Shown here: positions 26,763 through 36,242 of the stretch, in pieces | Position numbering within the stretch: the stretch's first letter is position 1 | Layout: each line of letters opens with the position of its first letter | From: Paraburkholderia caffeinilytica | GTDB lineage: Bacteria > Pseudomonadota > Gammaproteobacteria > Burkholderiales > Burkholderiaceae | Reading direction: 5' to 3' | DNA: 64,000 bases | Assembly (NCBI RefSeq): GCF_003368325.1 | Contig: NZ_CP031467.1 | Span: 1 to 64,000, forward strand | Notes under the pieces: generated by a model | Databases searched by the model: none | What the model was told of the DNA's origin: nothing | The model's input: only the letters and a program-made list of their open reading frames with translations | Position numbers and translations under genes: made by a program

Positions 26763-27614
26763 TCAGGTGCCGGCGTTGACGAGCACCTTCGGCACGGCGT
26801 GTTGCTGCAAACCCCACTTCGCCAGGATCTTCTGGTAAGTACCGTCGGCGATCAGCTGGTTGAACGCGGTGGTCAACGCGGTGTTGAGCGCCGCGTTGTC
26901 CTTCGACATGCCGAGTGCGGTGTACTGCGACAGGAACGGCTGGCCGATCGGCGCGTACGCGTTCTGCTCAATCGAGTTCTGGTACGGCAAGGTTTCACCG
27001 CCCTGCACCGCCGCATCGATCCGGTTCTGGCGCAACTGCATGCGCGCATCCGACGAACCATCCGTACCGATCACCTTGATGGGCGGCTTGCCTGCCTTCA
27101 CGCAATGCTCATCGCTCCACTTCGTGGTGTCGTTGACAAACGATGTGCGGCGGCTCGTGCCGACGGTCTTTCCACACAGCGCATCCATCGTCGCGAACTC
27201 TCCCGCACGCGCCTTTACCGTATAGAACTGCGGGCCGGTCGTGATGTAGTCGAGGAAGTTCACCGCCCCGCGGCGCTCGGGCAGATCGGTCATGCCCGAC
27301 AGGATCACGTCGACGCGCTTCGTGGTCAGCGCGCTCATCATCTGGTCGAAGCTGGTCTCCTGCCATTCGAGCTTGACGCCGAGCTTCGCGGCGAGCGCTT
27401 CGCCGAGATCGACGTCGAAACCCATCAGCTTGTCGGTGGCCGGATCCTTGTATTCGAACGGCGGATAGTTCGGCACGATCGCCGCGACGAGCGTGCTCTT
27501 GCCAATGCTGGGGATGGACGGCGCGGCGGTTTGCGCATGAGAAAGCGGGGCATGCAGCGCAAGCACGCCAACTGCCAGGGTGAACCATTCACGCAAACGA
27601 AGGGACGCGTTCAT
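26763..27614 (-). CDS. family 3 amino-acid binding protein (first of two paralogues)
   Basis: 283 residues. Signal peptide with cleavage near SHAQ-TA. The mature domain has NYPPFEYKDPATDKLMGFDV, LSGMTDLPERRGAVNFLDY and TVGTSRRTSFVND, and a Cys pair likely in a disulfide (DALCGKTVG and EHCVKAG). It lies 60 bp behind the ATPase on the same strand, so it is the last gene of a lyase-permease-ATPase-binding protein operon. It is clearly paralogous to the protein at 31809, sharing YPP-EYKDP, LSG-xD-P-RR and the Cys spacing. Confidence 0.92.
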   Translation of the reverse strand: MNASLRLREWFTLAVGVLALHAPLSHAQTAAPSIPSIGKSTLVAAIVPNYPPFEYKDPATDKLMGFDVDLGEALAAKLGVKLEWQETSFDQMMSALTTKRVDVILSGMTDLPERRGAVNFLDYITTGPQFYTVKARAGEFATMDALCGKTVGTSRRTSFVNDTTKWSDEHCVKAGKPPIKVIGTDGSSDARMQLRQNRIDAAVQGGETLPYQNSIEQNAYAPIGQPFLSQYTALGMSKDNAALNTALTTAFNQLIADGTYQKILAKWGLQQHAVPKVLVNAGT

Positions 27615-27674
27615 AGAAACTCGCTTGTTCGAAGAATTTAAAAAGCGGGCCCCGGCCGGGACCCACGGCTGTTG

Positions 27675-28439
27675 TCAGGAGAGCACCGCCGAGATGAAAT
27701 CCTGCGTACGTCTATGCTTCGGCTGCCCGAGCACCTGATCGGGCGTGCCGGTTTCCACCACCTGCCCCTGATCCATGAAGACCACCCGGTTGGCCACCTC
27801 GCGTGCGAAGCCGAGTTCATGCGTCACCACGATCATCGTCATGCCGCTTTGCGCCAGGTCCCGCATCACCGCCAGCACCTCGCCCACGAGTTCGGGATCT
27901 AGCGCCGAGGTCGGCTCGTCGAACAACATCAGTTGCGGATGCATCGCCAGCGCGCGTGCAATCGCCACCCGTTGCTGCTGTCCACCCGACAGCTCCACCG
28001 GGAACGCATCGCACTTGTGAGCGAGGCCGACCCGCTTCAGCAACGAACGCGCCTCTTCTTCCGCCTCCGCGCGCCGCCGCTTGAGGACCTGCACCGGACC
28101 TTCGATCACGTTCTCCAGCGCCGTCTTGTGCGGAAACAGGTTGAATTTCTGGAACACCATGCTCGTCGCCAGACGCTGGCGCGCCACCTGCCGCTCCGAG
28201 AGCTCGTGCAGGCGGTTGCCCACCCGCCGGTAGCCCGCCAGTTCGCCGTTCACCCACAGCGCGCCGTGGTTGATCTTCTCCAGCTGGTTGATGCACCGCA
28301 GGAACGTGCTCTTGCCCGAGCCCGACGGCCCGATTACGCACAGCACCTCGCCTTTGGCCACATCCAGCGTGATGCCCTGCAGCGCCTTGAACTCGCCATA
28401 TGACTTGCGCACGTCGACCGCGCGAACGATTGAATTCAT
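27675..28439 (-). CDS. polar amino-acid ABC transporter ATP-binding protein
   Basis: 254 residues from ATG 28439, set by AAGGAGCC just upstream. Walker [11 protein letters not shown]-loop [12 protein letters not shown], signature [14 protein letters not shown], Walker [15 protein letters not shown] and the switch His in [12 protein letters not shown], all standard for the GlnQ/HisP group. It energises the permease encoded 32 bp upstream (28472). There is no TOBE domain, as expected for this group. Confidence 0.94.
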   Translation of the reverse strand: MNSIVRAVDVRKSYGEFKALQGITLDVAKGEVLCVIGPSGSGKSTFLRCINQLEKINHGALWVNGELAGYRRVGNRLHELSERQVARQRLATSMVFQKFNLFPHKTALENVIEGPVQVLKRRRAEAEEEARSLLKRVGLAHKCDAFPVELSGGQQQRVAIARALAMHPQLMLFDEPTSALDPELVGEVLAVMRDLAQSGMTMIVVTHELGFAREVANRVVFMDQGQVVETGTPDQVLGQPKHRRTQDFISAVLS

Positions 28440-28471
28440 TTCGGCTCCTTGTCCTGTCGTCGCCGGGGCTT

Positions 28472-29380
28472 TCATTGCCGGCCCGATGCACGTCCCGCGC
28501 CGCGGGCGTAATGCCGCTCCACTCGCGACTGCACGAACGAGAGCACCGTCACCACCACCAGATACCAGACGGCGGCCACCATCAGCAGTTCGATCACTCG
28601 TGAGTTCGCGTAGTAGATGTTCTCGGCGTTGTGCAGCATCTCCGCATACTGGATCACGCTCGCGAGCGACGTGAGCTTCACCATGCCCACCAGCTCGTTG
28701 CCGATCGGCGGCACGATCACCCGCATCGCCTGCGGCAAAATCACCCGGCGCAGCGCCTGCAAACGCGGCATGCCGATCGACTTGGCCGCTTCATACTGGC
28801 CCGTGTCCACGGAGAGCAGCCCCGCGCGCACCACCTCCGACGTGTACGCCCCCTGGTTGATCCCCAGCCCCAGCAGCGCGGCGAGGAACGGCGTCATCAC
28901 GTCCACCGTGCGGAATTCGAACAGCCCCGGGATGCCCATCGACGGAAACACCAGCGCCAGGTTGAACCACAGCAGCAGTTGCAGGATCACCGGCGTACCG
29001 CGAAACAGCCACACATAGCCTTGCGCGACCGCCTGCAACACCGGGTTGGGCGACAGCCGCATGATCGCGGTGATCACGCCGAGCACCACGCCCAGCGCCA
29101 TTGCCAGCACCGTCATCACGATCGTGTTGGCAAGGCCGGTCAGGATCGAGCGCGCCGTCAGGAAGCGCGCGACGTAACGCCATTCGATCTGCCCGTGCGC
29201 GAACGCCAGCACCACGTACCCAATCAGCGCGATGATCGCCGCCGAGGCGACATAACGGCCCCAGTAGCGACGCCGCACATGCTCCAGATGCGAAATATCG
29301 GTGACGTCCTCATTCATCTCGGCTACCTGCTTTTGAGCCTCGGCGGGCAGTGCCGCCCGATCGTTTGACATGCTTACCAT
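28472..29380 (-). CDS. polar amino-acid ABC transporter permease
   Basis: 302 residues from ATG 29380, with AGGGGG upstream, overlapping the lyase stop by 7 bp. The first 60 residues are a cytoplasmic acidic leader, then a membrane helix ([19 protein letters not shown]) precedes the usual five-helix permease core. Motifs are [13 protein letters not shown] and the EAA loop [20 protein letters not shown]. The extra N-terminal helix is seen in a subset of HisM-like subunits. It forms the importer with the ATPase at 27675 and the binding protein(s) at 26763 and 31809. Confidence 0.93.
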   Translation of the reverse strand: MVSMSNDRAALPAEAQKQVAEMNEDVTDISHLEHVRRRYWGRYVASAAIIALIGYVVLAFAHGQIEWRYVARFLTARSILTGLANTIVMTVLAMALGVVLGVITAIMRLSPNPVLQAVAQGYVWLFRGTPVILQLLLWFNLALVFPSMGIPGLFEFRTVDVMTPFLAALLGLGINQGAYTSEVVRAGLLSVDTGQYEAAKSIGMPRLQALRRVILPQAMRVIVPPIGNELVGMVKLTSLASVIQYAEMLHNAENIYYANSRVIELLMVAAVWYLVVVTVLSFVQSRVERHYARGAGRASGRQ

Positions 29381-30807
29381 GATGGCCCCCTGTAGTCGGC
29401 CGCCCACGCGGTCTGCCGGTCGATCGCCGCGCGCAACCGGGCGATCTGCTCTTCCACGCGAGCCGGCGCCGTGCCGCCGTAGCCGCTGCGCGCGGCCACC
29501 GCCGCGTCGAGCGTCACGTGTTCCAGCACCGACGCCTCCAGCCGCGCATCGACCTGCGCCAACGTCGCCACCGACACCTCGCCCAGCTCGATGCCCTGCT
29601 CTTCGCACGCCCTCACCAGCGCGCCCGTGATTTCGTGCGCCTCGCTGAACGGAATGCCGCGCAGCGCGAGCCAGTCGGCGACCTCCGTGGCGAGCGTGAA
29701 GCCCAGCGGCGCCTGGCGGCGCATCTCGCCCACGTTCACCTGCATTGTCCGGATCATGCCAGCCATTGCGGGCAATACCAACTCCAGCGTGTCGATGCTG
29801 TCGAACGCGGCGATCTTGTCTTCCGCCAGATCGCGGTTGTACGCGAGCGGCAGCGACTTCAGCGTCGCCAGCAAGCCGCCCAGATTGCCGATCAGCCGCC
29901 CTGCCTTGCCGCGCGTGAGCTCGGCGATATCCGAGTTCTTCTTCTGCGGCATGATCGAGCTGCCTGTCGCGTAGCCGTCGTCCAGCACGACCCAGCCGAA
30001 CTGGCGCGTCGTCCACAGGATCACTTCCTCCGACAGTCGCGACAGGTTCACCGACAGCATGCTCGCAATGAACACGAATTCCGCCACGTGATCGCGCGAG
30101 GCGACCGCGTCGATCGAGTTCTCGCACGGCGCGTCATAGCCCAGCTCCACAGCGGACAGTTCCGGGCGCACGCAGATCGCCGAACCCGCCAGCGCTGCCG
30201 CGCCCAGCGGCGAGCGCGCGCTGCGCCGGTCCCAGTCCACCAGACGATCGACGTCGCGGTAAATCGACTGCGCGTGAGCCAGCAAGTGATGCGCGAACAC
30301 GACCGGCTGCGCCGGCTGCAGATGGGTAAAGCCGGCCGTCACGCTGCGGGTGTGTGCATCGGCCTGTTCGATCAGTGCGTTCTGCAAATCGATCACCGCG
30401 TGCGCCAGCGTGCGTGCCTTGTCGCGCAGGAACAGGCGCAAGTCGTTGGCCGCCTGGTCGTTGCGCGAGCGGCCCGCGCGCAGCTTGCCGCCGGTGGCGC
30501 CCAAACGCTGCGTCAATTCGCGTTCGAGGAACGTGTGCACGTCCTCGTCGTCCTGCGACGGTCCGATCTCGCCGGCAAGGTACTGTGCTTGCAGCCTGTC
30601 CATTTCGCCCAGCAGTTGCTGCAGTTCTTCCTCGGTGAGAATCTGCGCGCGGCGCAGCTCCTGCGCATGCGCGCGGGAACCGGCCAGATCGTACGGCGCG
30701 AGCCGGAAGAAGCTCGGGTCCGAACGCGACAGCGCCTTGAGCGCCGCCGACGGTCCCGACTTGAAACGCCCGCCCCACAAACGCTCGATCGGTTCAGAAA
30801 TATTCAT
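29374..30807 (-). CDS. argininosuccinate lyase-family C-N lyase
   Basis: 477 residues from ATG 30807. It belongs to the fumarase/aspartase superfamily, ArgH branch: SRNDQ near 114-118, catalytic His162 in GFTHLQPAQP, and the flexible Ser loop GSSIMPQKKN at 282-291. The reaction class is elimination of fumarate from an N-substituted aspartate. Its position as the first gene of an amino-acid ABC importer operon, coupled to the permease, is unlike arginine biosynthesis, so it is more likely a catabolic paralogue acting on an imported aspartate adduct. LysR at 30920 is divergent. Whether argininosuccinate is the substrate cannot be decided from sequence alone. Confidence 0.87.
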   Translation of the reverse strand: MNISEPIERLWGGRFKSGPSAALKALSRSDPSFFRLAPYDLAGSRAHAQELRRAQILTEEELQQLLGEMDRLQAQYLAGEIGPSQDDEDVHTFLERELTQRLGATGGKLRAGRSRNDQAANDLRLFLRDKARTLAHAVIDLQNALIEQADAHTRSVTAGFTHLQPAQPVVFAHHLLAHAQSIYRDVDRLVDWDRRSARSPLGAAALAGSAICVRPELSAVELGYDAPCENSIDAVASRDHVAEFVFIASMLSVNLSRLSEEVILWTTRQFGWVVLDDGYATGSSIMPQKKNSDIAELTRGKAGRLIGNLGGLLATLKSLPLAYNRDLAEDKIAAFDSIDTLELVLPAMAGMIRTMQVNVGEMRRQAPLGFTLATEVADWLALRGIPFSEAHEITGALVRACEEQGIELGEVSVATLAQVDARLEASVLEHVTLDAAVAARSGYGGTAPARVEEQIARLRAAIDRQTAWAADYRGPSW

Positions 30808-30869
30808 CGCTGTCAGTCCTCGGTTAAGTTGACTCCACTGTACGTATCCAGTTTTTCTTCTTGTAGCGA

Positions 30870-30880
30870 GAATTAAATTC
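30870..30880. promoter_or_regulatory. short dyad between lyase and LysR genes
   Basis: GAATTAAATTC is a perfect 11-bp dyad in the AT-rich 112-bp divergent gap, 40 bp from the LysR start and 63 bp from the lyase start. It is a plausible half of a LysR operator. Confidence 0.35.
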
Positions 30881-30919
30881 CGTTCAAATGAAATTTTTCT
30901 CAGCATCTCTTCCCGCCTC

Positions 30920-31798
30920 ATGCGAAACCGTCTGCCACCGCTCAATCCACTCCGTGCGTTCGAGGCTGCCGCGCGGCGCGCGAGCGTGGCCGGCGCCGCG
31001 CAGGAACTGCATGTGACCGCCAGTGCGGTCAGCCATCAGATCCGCATTCTCGAAGAGTCGCTCGGCGTGACGCTGTTCGTCAGATCAAAGGCGCGCGTGA
31101 AACTCACGCGCGAAGGCGAGGCTTTGCTGCAGCCCGTCAAAAACGCCTTCGACATGATCGCCAACGCCGTGGTCAAGCTGGACTCACCGGAGATGGCCGG
31201 CGACCTCGTCGTGTCCACGCCGCTGCTGTTCACGTCGCGCTGGATGGCCCGGCACATCGGCAAGTTTCTCGACCAGTACCCGGCGATCAATCTGAAAGTG
31301 ATCCCTTCCAACGACGACCGCGAGGTGTATTCGCCCGACGTCGATGTATGCGTGCGCTACGGAGAAGGCCGCTGGCGCGATCGTCACGTTTCGCTGATTA
31401 CGCATCCCGCGCTGTTTCCGGTCGTCAGCCCCGCTTTGATGAACGGCCCCAACGCGATCCGCAAGATCGAGGATCTCGCGGGAAAGGCGCTGTTTTGCGA
31501 GCACTCCGGATCGTGGATGCGCTGGCTCGCGCACGCATCGGCCGACAAACTCGAGGGCATCAGGATTCTGGAAATCGGCAATGCGCATATCGGTATCGAA
31601 GCGGCGGTTCGCGGTCAAGGTGTGGCGCTCGGCGACAGTTTCTCGGTGCGGGACGACCTTGTGGACGGCACGCTGATCCGGCCGTTCAACATCACCGTGC
31701 CGTCGCGACACGCGTATTACCTGGTGTCCCGCCAGGAGTTGTCCGATACGCCGCTCGTGTCCGCATTCGCCATGTGGCTGAGCGAGAACGTGGAGTGA
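30920..31798 (+). CDS. LysR-family regulator (GcvA-like)
   Basis: 292 residues. Starts MRNRLPPLNPLRAFEAAARR, typical of the GcvA/AmpR branch, with the helix-turn-helix to about residue 65 and the effector domain ending in ALGDSFSVRDDLVDG. It is divergent from the lyase-importer operon (30807 to 26763) and its 3' end meets the second binding-protein gene. Control of the importer and lyase genes is inferred. Confidence 0.92.
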   Translation: MRNRLPPLNPLRAFEAAARRASVAGAAQELHVTASAVSHQIRILEESLGVTLFVRSKARVKLTREGEALLQPVKNAFDMIANAVVKLDSPEMAGDLVVSTPLLFTSRWMARHIGKFLDQYPAINLKVIPSNDDREVYSPDVDVCVRYGEGRWRDRHVSLITHPALFPVVSPALMNGPNAIRKIEDLAGKALFCEHSGSWMRWLAHASADKLEGIRILEIGNAHIGIEAAVRGQGVALGDSFSVRDDLVDGTLIRPFNITVPSRHAYYLVSRQELSDTPLVSAFAMWLSENVE

Positions 31799-31808
31799 CT
31801 CGCGTGCT

Positions 31809-32663
31809 TCAATGGTCCTTCGCACCGTTCATCGTCACCTGCTGAACCGCGCTCGATTGCAGCCCCCACTTCGCGACGATCGCACTGTACGTGCCGTTGG
31901 CGACCAGCTTGTCGAGCGCGGCCCGCACCGCATCGCGCAGCTTCGGGTTGGATTTCGCAAAAGCGATCCCTTCAGGCGAAGCCGCGAACGGTTCGCCAAT
32001 GGGTTTGTAGGTGTTCGGTTCGAGCTTCATTGCGTACGGCAGGGTTTCGCTGCCCTGCACGCCCGCCACGATTCGCCCCTGCTTCAACTGCATGCGCGCC
32101 GATGAGGTGTCTTCCGTACCCACCACCGTGATCGGCGTTTTGCCGATGCAGTTCTTCGCACTCCATGCCGCGGTGTCCGCCGGGAATGAGGTGCTGCGGC
32201 TCGTACCGACCGGCTTCCCGCACAGATCCGCCGACTGCCGGATCTCGCCGCCATGCGCGCCCGTCAGAATGTAAAACTGCGCGCCCGAATACAGGTAATC
32301 GAGAAAGTCCGCTGTATCGCGGCGCCCCGGTACGTCGCTCAATCCGCTCAGCACCATGTCCACACGTCCGGTCGCAAGCGAAGGCAGCAATTGTTCGAAC
32401 GCCGACTCCTGCCAGTCCAGCTTGACGCCGAGTTGCTTCGCGATCGCATTGCCCAGGTCGATATCGAAGCCGACCAGTTCACCGCTCTCCGGGTCCTTGT
32501 ATTCCATCGGCGGGTAGATCGAGTTGACCGCGACCTTGATGACCTTCGCCCTGGCAATCGAATCGGGCAGCGCTTGCGCATGGGCGGCGGCGCCGAAGAG
32601 AAATGTCGACAGGCAGACTGCCATCAAACGGGACGCGGCGCGCAGCGGGTTCGACTTGTACAT
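31809..32663 (-). CDS. family 3 amino-acid binding protein (second of two paralogues)
   Basis: 284 residues from ATG 32663; an upstream in-frame ATG at 32702 lacks a signal-like start. Signal peptide with cleavage near AHA-QA. Mature motifs are SIYPPMEYKDPESGELVGFD, LSGLSDVPGRRD and the Cys pair ADLCGKPVG/KNCIGK, closely parallel to the protein at 26763. No permease or ATPase is encoded with it, so it may serve the same importer and widen its ligand range. It lies 69 bp behind the MmgE/PrpD gene on the same strand. Confidence 0.91.
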   Translation of the reverse strand: MYKSNPLRAASRLMAVCLSTFLFGAAAHAQALPDSIARAKVIKVAVNSIYPPMEYKDPESGELVGFDIDLGNAIAKQLGVKLDWQESAFEQLLPSLATGRVDMVLSGLSDVPGRRDTADFLDYLYSGAQFYILTGAHGGEIRQSADLCGKPVGTSRSTSFPADTAAWSAKNCIGKTPITVVGTEDTSSARMQLKQGRIVAGVQGSETLPYAMKLEPNTYKPIGEPFAASPEGIAFAKSNPKLRDAVRAALDKLVANGTYSAIVAKWGLQSSAVQQVTMNGAKDH

Positions 32664-32732
32664 GGAGGACACACCTTTAAAGAATTGAACGCTTGTCATC
32701 AAAACGATTGAAGCTTCGTCGCGGCCTGTCGC

Positions 32733-34127
32733 TTACCGCAACGCGGGTTTGGCGTCGGCATCGCCACCCAGCCACGCCAGCAGCATCCGCGCGTCGGCGA
32801 GATTGTCCAGATCGAATACGGCATCGGCAAGCGCGCTCGCCGACGTGTCGTCGAGCGCCATGGCGGCCAGCGCGTGGTACTTCGACAGCAAGTCCGCATC
32901 CGACAACGGATTGCGCGGATCGCCGAGCGGGGTGAGCACCTGACGCGAGCGCGGCGCCTCATCGGCGAGCGTGAGCGTGACGATGGGCTCGTCCAGATCG
33001 GACATCGCCGGATCGACTTCGAGCGTGATGCGCGCCATCATCGCGGCCATGCGCGGATCGGTTCGCGCAGCTTCGAGATACGCAGCGATTCCCGCGTGGC
33101 CATATACCAGCACTGCAGCGACCGCATACGGCAAACTCATTTGCGCCGAAGCCAGATTGCGCAAATCGCGGCCACCGCACATGCCTTCGACGAAGGCGCT
33201 CAATCTGACGTGCACATTGGACAGCCTGTCCGGGTCGTAATTGACGTCGCGCAGCAGATCGAGCGTGGCGTCCACTGCCGCATGCGTGCTGCGGCACGAT
33301 GCGTGCGGCTTGATCGAGCAGCGCATGATCTTCCACGTGTCGCCCAGTTCGTGGAGCAAGGCTTCGGGCTTCTGCGTGTCGGGCGCAAAGGCGTTGAAGA
33401 AGCCGCCCCATACGTCCGCGAACACCTGCGTCGGGCCACTGACGTTTTCCCGCGCCAGCAATGCCGCCAGTAATCCGCCTTCCGCCGCTCGGCCGGTGTG
33501 CATGCGTTTTGTTTGCGACGCGTCGTGGATGAAACCCCATAAGCCGCCGCTGAAGCTGCCCGCATGGCCGAACGCCGCGCCCGTTTGCGCGGCGTCGAGT
33601 CCGAGCAGGCGCGCGCTTGCCGCCGCTGCGCCGAACACGCCGCAGGTCATCGTCGAATGCCAGCCGCGTGCGTTGTGCGGCGAATATCCGCCGCACGCTT
33701 CGAGCACTCGCCGGCCGACGTCATAGCCGAGCACCACCGCCGCAAGAAACTCGCGCCCCGACACCGGCCGCGGCGAGCAGGCAAGCGCCGCGAAGGCGGC
33801 GGGCAGCACGACGGCGCCGGAATGATCGCAGCCGCCCGAGTCGTCGAGTTCCAATGCATGGGCGGCGACGCCGTTGACGAAGGCCGCGCTGCGCGGTCCG
33901 AGCGATTGCCGCGTGCCCCATACCTGCGCCACGCCTGGGCCCTCGCCGGACATGACCGCCCGCGCGCTGCGCGATGCGCTGGCCGCGGCGCCGGCCAGCG
34001 ACGCGCCGAGCGTGTCGAGGACATGCCGCTTGGCCTTATGGACGACGGCTGCCGGCAGCGCCTCGTCGGGTATGTCGGCGACGAATGCCGCGAGTTGCTC
34101 CGACAGTGATAGATCACGCGCGCTCAT
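32733..34127 (-). CDS. MmgE/PrpD-family protein
   Basis: 464 residues. All-helical N-terminal domain (AFVADIPDEALPAAVVHKAK, DTLGASLAG), HALELDDSGGCDHSG near residue 90, then SFSGGLWGFIHDASQTKRMH and the smaller alpha/beta lid (IKPHASCRSTHAAVD). The family includes 2-methylcitrate dehydratase, cis-aconitate decarboxylase and iminodisuccinate epimerase. No methylcitrate genes are nearby. The C-N lyase and amino-acid importer next door make an epimerase or dehydratase acting on an aspartate-like substrate the better inference. Its start overlaps the preceding stop as ATGA. Confidence 0.88.
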   Translation of the reverse strand: MSARDLSLSEQLAAFVADIPDEALPAAVVHKAKRHVLDTLGASLAGAAASASRSARAVMSGEGPGVAQVWGTRQSLGPRSAAFVNGVAAHALELDDSGGCDHSGAVVLPAAFAALACSPRPVSGREFLAAVVLGYDVGRRVLEACGGYSPHNARGWHSTMTCGVFGAAAASARLLGLDAAQTGAAFGHAGSFSGGLWGFIHDASQTKRMHTGRAAEGGLLAALLARENVSGPTQVFADVWGGFFNAFAPDTQKPEALLHELGDTWKIMRCSIKPHASCRSTHAAVDATLDLLRDVNYDPDRLSNVHVRLSAFVEGMCGGRDLRNLASAQMSLPYAVAAVLVYGHAGIAAYLEAARTDPRMAAMMARITLEVDPAMSDLDEPIVTLTLADEAPRSRQVLTPLGDPRNPLSDADLLSKYHALAAMALDDTSASALADAVFDLDNLADARMLLAWLGGDADAKPALR

Positions 34128-35056
34128 CGTGCCGCCTCCCGATGCCGGGCAAAAACGTCGACCGGATGACCGGGCTCGTTACCGTCGACGTTCTGGCGCC
34201 ACCAGGCCGCCACCTCCGCGCCTGTTGCGAACCACACGTCGTCATGCGAACGCATCTCCGCGAGCAACTCGCGCAACACGTCGATGCGTCCCGCCGTACC
34301 GATGAGCTCCGGATGCAGCCTCAGTACGAAGCACAAACCGAAGCGGCGGAACGCCGCGAAATCCTGCTTCCAGTTCGCCAGCACTTCCCGATACGAGGGA
34401 ATTCGCGGCTGTCCGACCGGCACCGCCGGTGACAGGTTGTAGACGAAGTACGGTTCGTCTTCGAGCTCATAGTGCAGCGGCAGTTCGACCAGCGGCGGTG
34501 TGTCGCCGGCCACCACCGCGCCTGCGTCCGCGTTCGCATTCGTGCCCGCATCAGGCAGATGAAAATACGGCAGATCGTCGCCGCGCCATGAAGACGACCA
34601 CGTCACCCCTTCGCCGCGCAGAAAGTCCGCGAAACCCGGCGCCCAATTGCCGGTGAAGGAACGAAACCCCTGCACGCGCCGACCGAGCGTATCGACGAGC
34701 GCCTGCTGGCCGGCAAGGAACGCTTGTCGTTGCTCGTCGAACGTGAGCGTGTCGAAGTTCTCGCAGCGAAATCCGCTCGTGCCGATTTCGTGTTGCTGCG
34801 CGTCGATACGGCGCAGCAAGTCTGTGTGGGTTTGCGCCACGCGTCCGGGCAGGAACCAGCTCGAGCGGACGTCGAACTCGTCGAGCGAGTCGAGCACGCG
34901 ATCCACGCCCCGCTTCGCGCCGTAGCGCCAGACCGAAAGCGATTTCTCGCGACCGGCGATACGCGGCTCCTGAGTCAGGATGCCGTGTTCGTCGTTGAAG
35001 TCGACCGTGACGACGACCGCGCAGCGCGCCTCGTGCGGCCAGCGAAGTGCATTCAT
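34124..35056 (-). CDS. polysaccharide deacetylase-like protein with altered metal site
   Basis: 310 residues from ATG 35056 (ATGA overlap with the upstream gene). It has the NodB-like deformed barrel, with VVTVDFNDEHG where the first Asp motif lies and FRSFTGNWAPG later. At the H-x-x-x-H metal site of the family it has Ser94-G-F-R-Cys98 (HEIGTSGFRCEN), so both metal-binding His residues are missing. It may be a non-catalytic partner of the paralogue at 35053, or use different ligands. The family also contains PuuE-type allantoinases and other amidohydrolases, so the substrate need not be a sugar. Confidence 0.82.
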   Translation of the reverse strand: MNALRWPHEARCAVVVTVDFNDEHGILTQEPRIAGREKSLSVWRYGAKRGVDRVLDSLDEFDVRSSWFLPGRVAQTHTDLLRRIDAQQHEIGTSGFRCENFDTLTFDEQRQAFLAGQQALVDTLGRRVQGFRSFTGNWAPGFADFLRGEGVTWSSSWRGDDLPYFHLPDAGTNANADAGAVVAGDTPPLVELPLHYELEDEPYFVYNLSPAVPVGQPRIPSYREVLANWKQDFAAFRRFGLCFVLRLHPELIGTAGRIDVLRELLAEMRSHDDVWFATGAEVAAWWRQNVDGNEPGHPVDVFARHREAAR

Positions 35057-36054
35057 GCGCTGAGCTCCTGCGCGTGTCCCGACGCATTGTTGTCGAGCCA
35101 CCATTGCGCGACGTCGCCGCACGTGGCGAACCATACGTCGCCTTGTGCATGCATGTGATCGATCAGTCTTTCGAGCAGCGCGATACGGCCGGGTTTGCCG
35201 GACACCTTCGGATGAAACAGCGTGGTCAGGCAAAGTCCGTCGCGATGCGAGCCGTCGAATTCGCGACGCCAGTTGTCGAGCGTCGCGTCATAGCTCGCAA
35301 TGCGATCGAGGCTCGCCGGAAAATCCGGGTTGCGGTGATAGGCCAGCGACGCATAATCGTCGAGCTCCCAGCGGCCCGGAATTTCGACCATGGGCTCGGC
35401 GATCCCTTCGGCGTGCAGCAGGTACGGACGGTCGTCGCCTCGCATCGAACTCGAATAGCGCACGCCGGCTTCCATCAGCACGCGGATCGTGTCAGGCCCC
35501 CAGTCGCCGGAAGGCGTGCGAAAACCAACCGGCCGAATGCCGAGATATTGAACGAAGACTTCAGCGGAGCGTTCCATCACGGCGCGTTGGCCGTCGCGAT
35601 CCAGGGTCCAGAAAGCCTCGTGCCGGTAGCCGTGGTAAGCGATCTCATGACCGCCCGCGACGATCGCCGCGCATTGATCCGGCCAGTTTTCGACGACCCA
35701 GGCCGGCACGAAGAAAGTCGCCGGCACGCGGCGCTCGTCGAGCATGTCGAGCAGACGGCCAAGCGCACGCCACGGGCCGTAACTGCCCAATGTGAAATAC
35801 GACGGGTTGGTCCAGATCGAACCGTTGAGCATCGCGTCGCCGGTTGGACCGTCGAGATCGAACGCGAGCGCGACGCAAGAGCGACGCCCTTCCGGCCAGC
35901 GCGGCCCGGGCAGCACGGTCAGGCTCGGCTGGCGCCTGACATGCCCCTTGCCGGAAACGCTGCCCAGCCCCTCTGGCGCACTTGCACTGTGTGCATGGCT
36001 TGACGACGCGGGCCTGCCCTCTGGCAGAGGCGACATAACGGTAGATCGGGCCAA
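35053..36054 (-). CDS. polysaccharide deacetylase-family hydrolase
   Basis: 333 residues from TTG 36054, supported by GGGAGC 5 bases upstream; ATG 36036 is the alternative. NodB-fold motifs are intact: FDLDGPTG (Asp66 and Asp68) and HEIAYHGYRHE with the metal pair His141/His145, then GFRTPSGDWGP. No signal peptide is seen, so it acts in the cytoplasm, unlike envelope deacetylases. It is the first gene of the minus-strand operon deacetylase, deacetylase-like, MmgE/PrpD, binding protein. An amidase or deformylase step in the same catabolic pathway is inferred. Confidence 0.86.
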   Translation of the reverse strand: MARSTVMSPLPEGRPASSSHAHSASAPEGLGSVSGKGHVRRQPSLTVLPGPRWPEGRRSCVALAFDLDGPTGDAMLNGSIWTNPSYFTLGSYGPWRALGRLLDMLDERRVPATFFVPAWVVENWPDQCAAIVAGGHEIAYHGYRHEAFWTLDRDGQRAVMERSAEVFVQYLGIRPVGFRTPSGDWGPDTIRVLMEAGVRYSSSMRGDDRPYLLHAEGIAEPMVEIPGRWELDDYASLAYHRNPDFPASLDRIASYDATLDNWRREFDGSHRDGLCLTTLFHPKVSGKPGRIALLERLIDHMHAQGDVWFATCGDVAQWWLDNNASGHAQELSA

Positions 36055-36242
36055 ACGAAAGCTCCCTCAAACGCATGGTTCAAGACGGTGTCAATCCGGT
36101 GTTTCCGCCCGCTACACAAGGCAGATCCACTGCTCAGCGCGGGCGCCGTAACGCGCCCGGCGAGGCGACTTCAGCGGCGGAAGTCCGGGCTCGTCGAGGG
36201 GATTTAAGAACGCCAATTTTCCGCCCACAAACGGTAAAATCT

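Noticed and set aside
29381-30127. Upstream in-frame extension of the permease at 28472
   Set aside because: It lies inside the lyase gene in another frame and is Gly/Arg-rich; ATG 29380 has a good ribosome site.
29518-30876. Plus-strand open frame of about 450 codons opposite the lyase
   Set aside because: Antisense of the C-N lyase gene, Gln/Arg-rich, no start signal.
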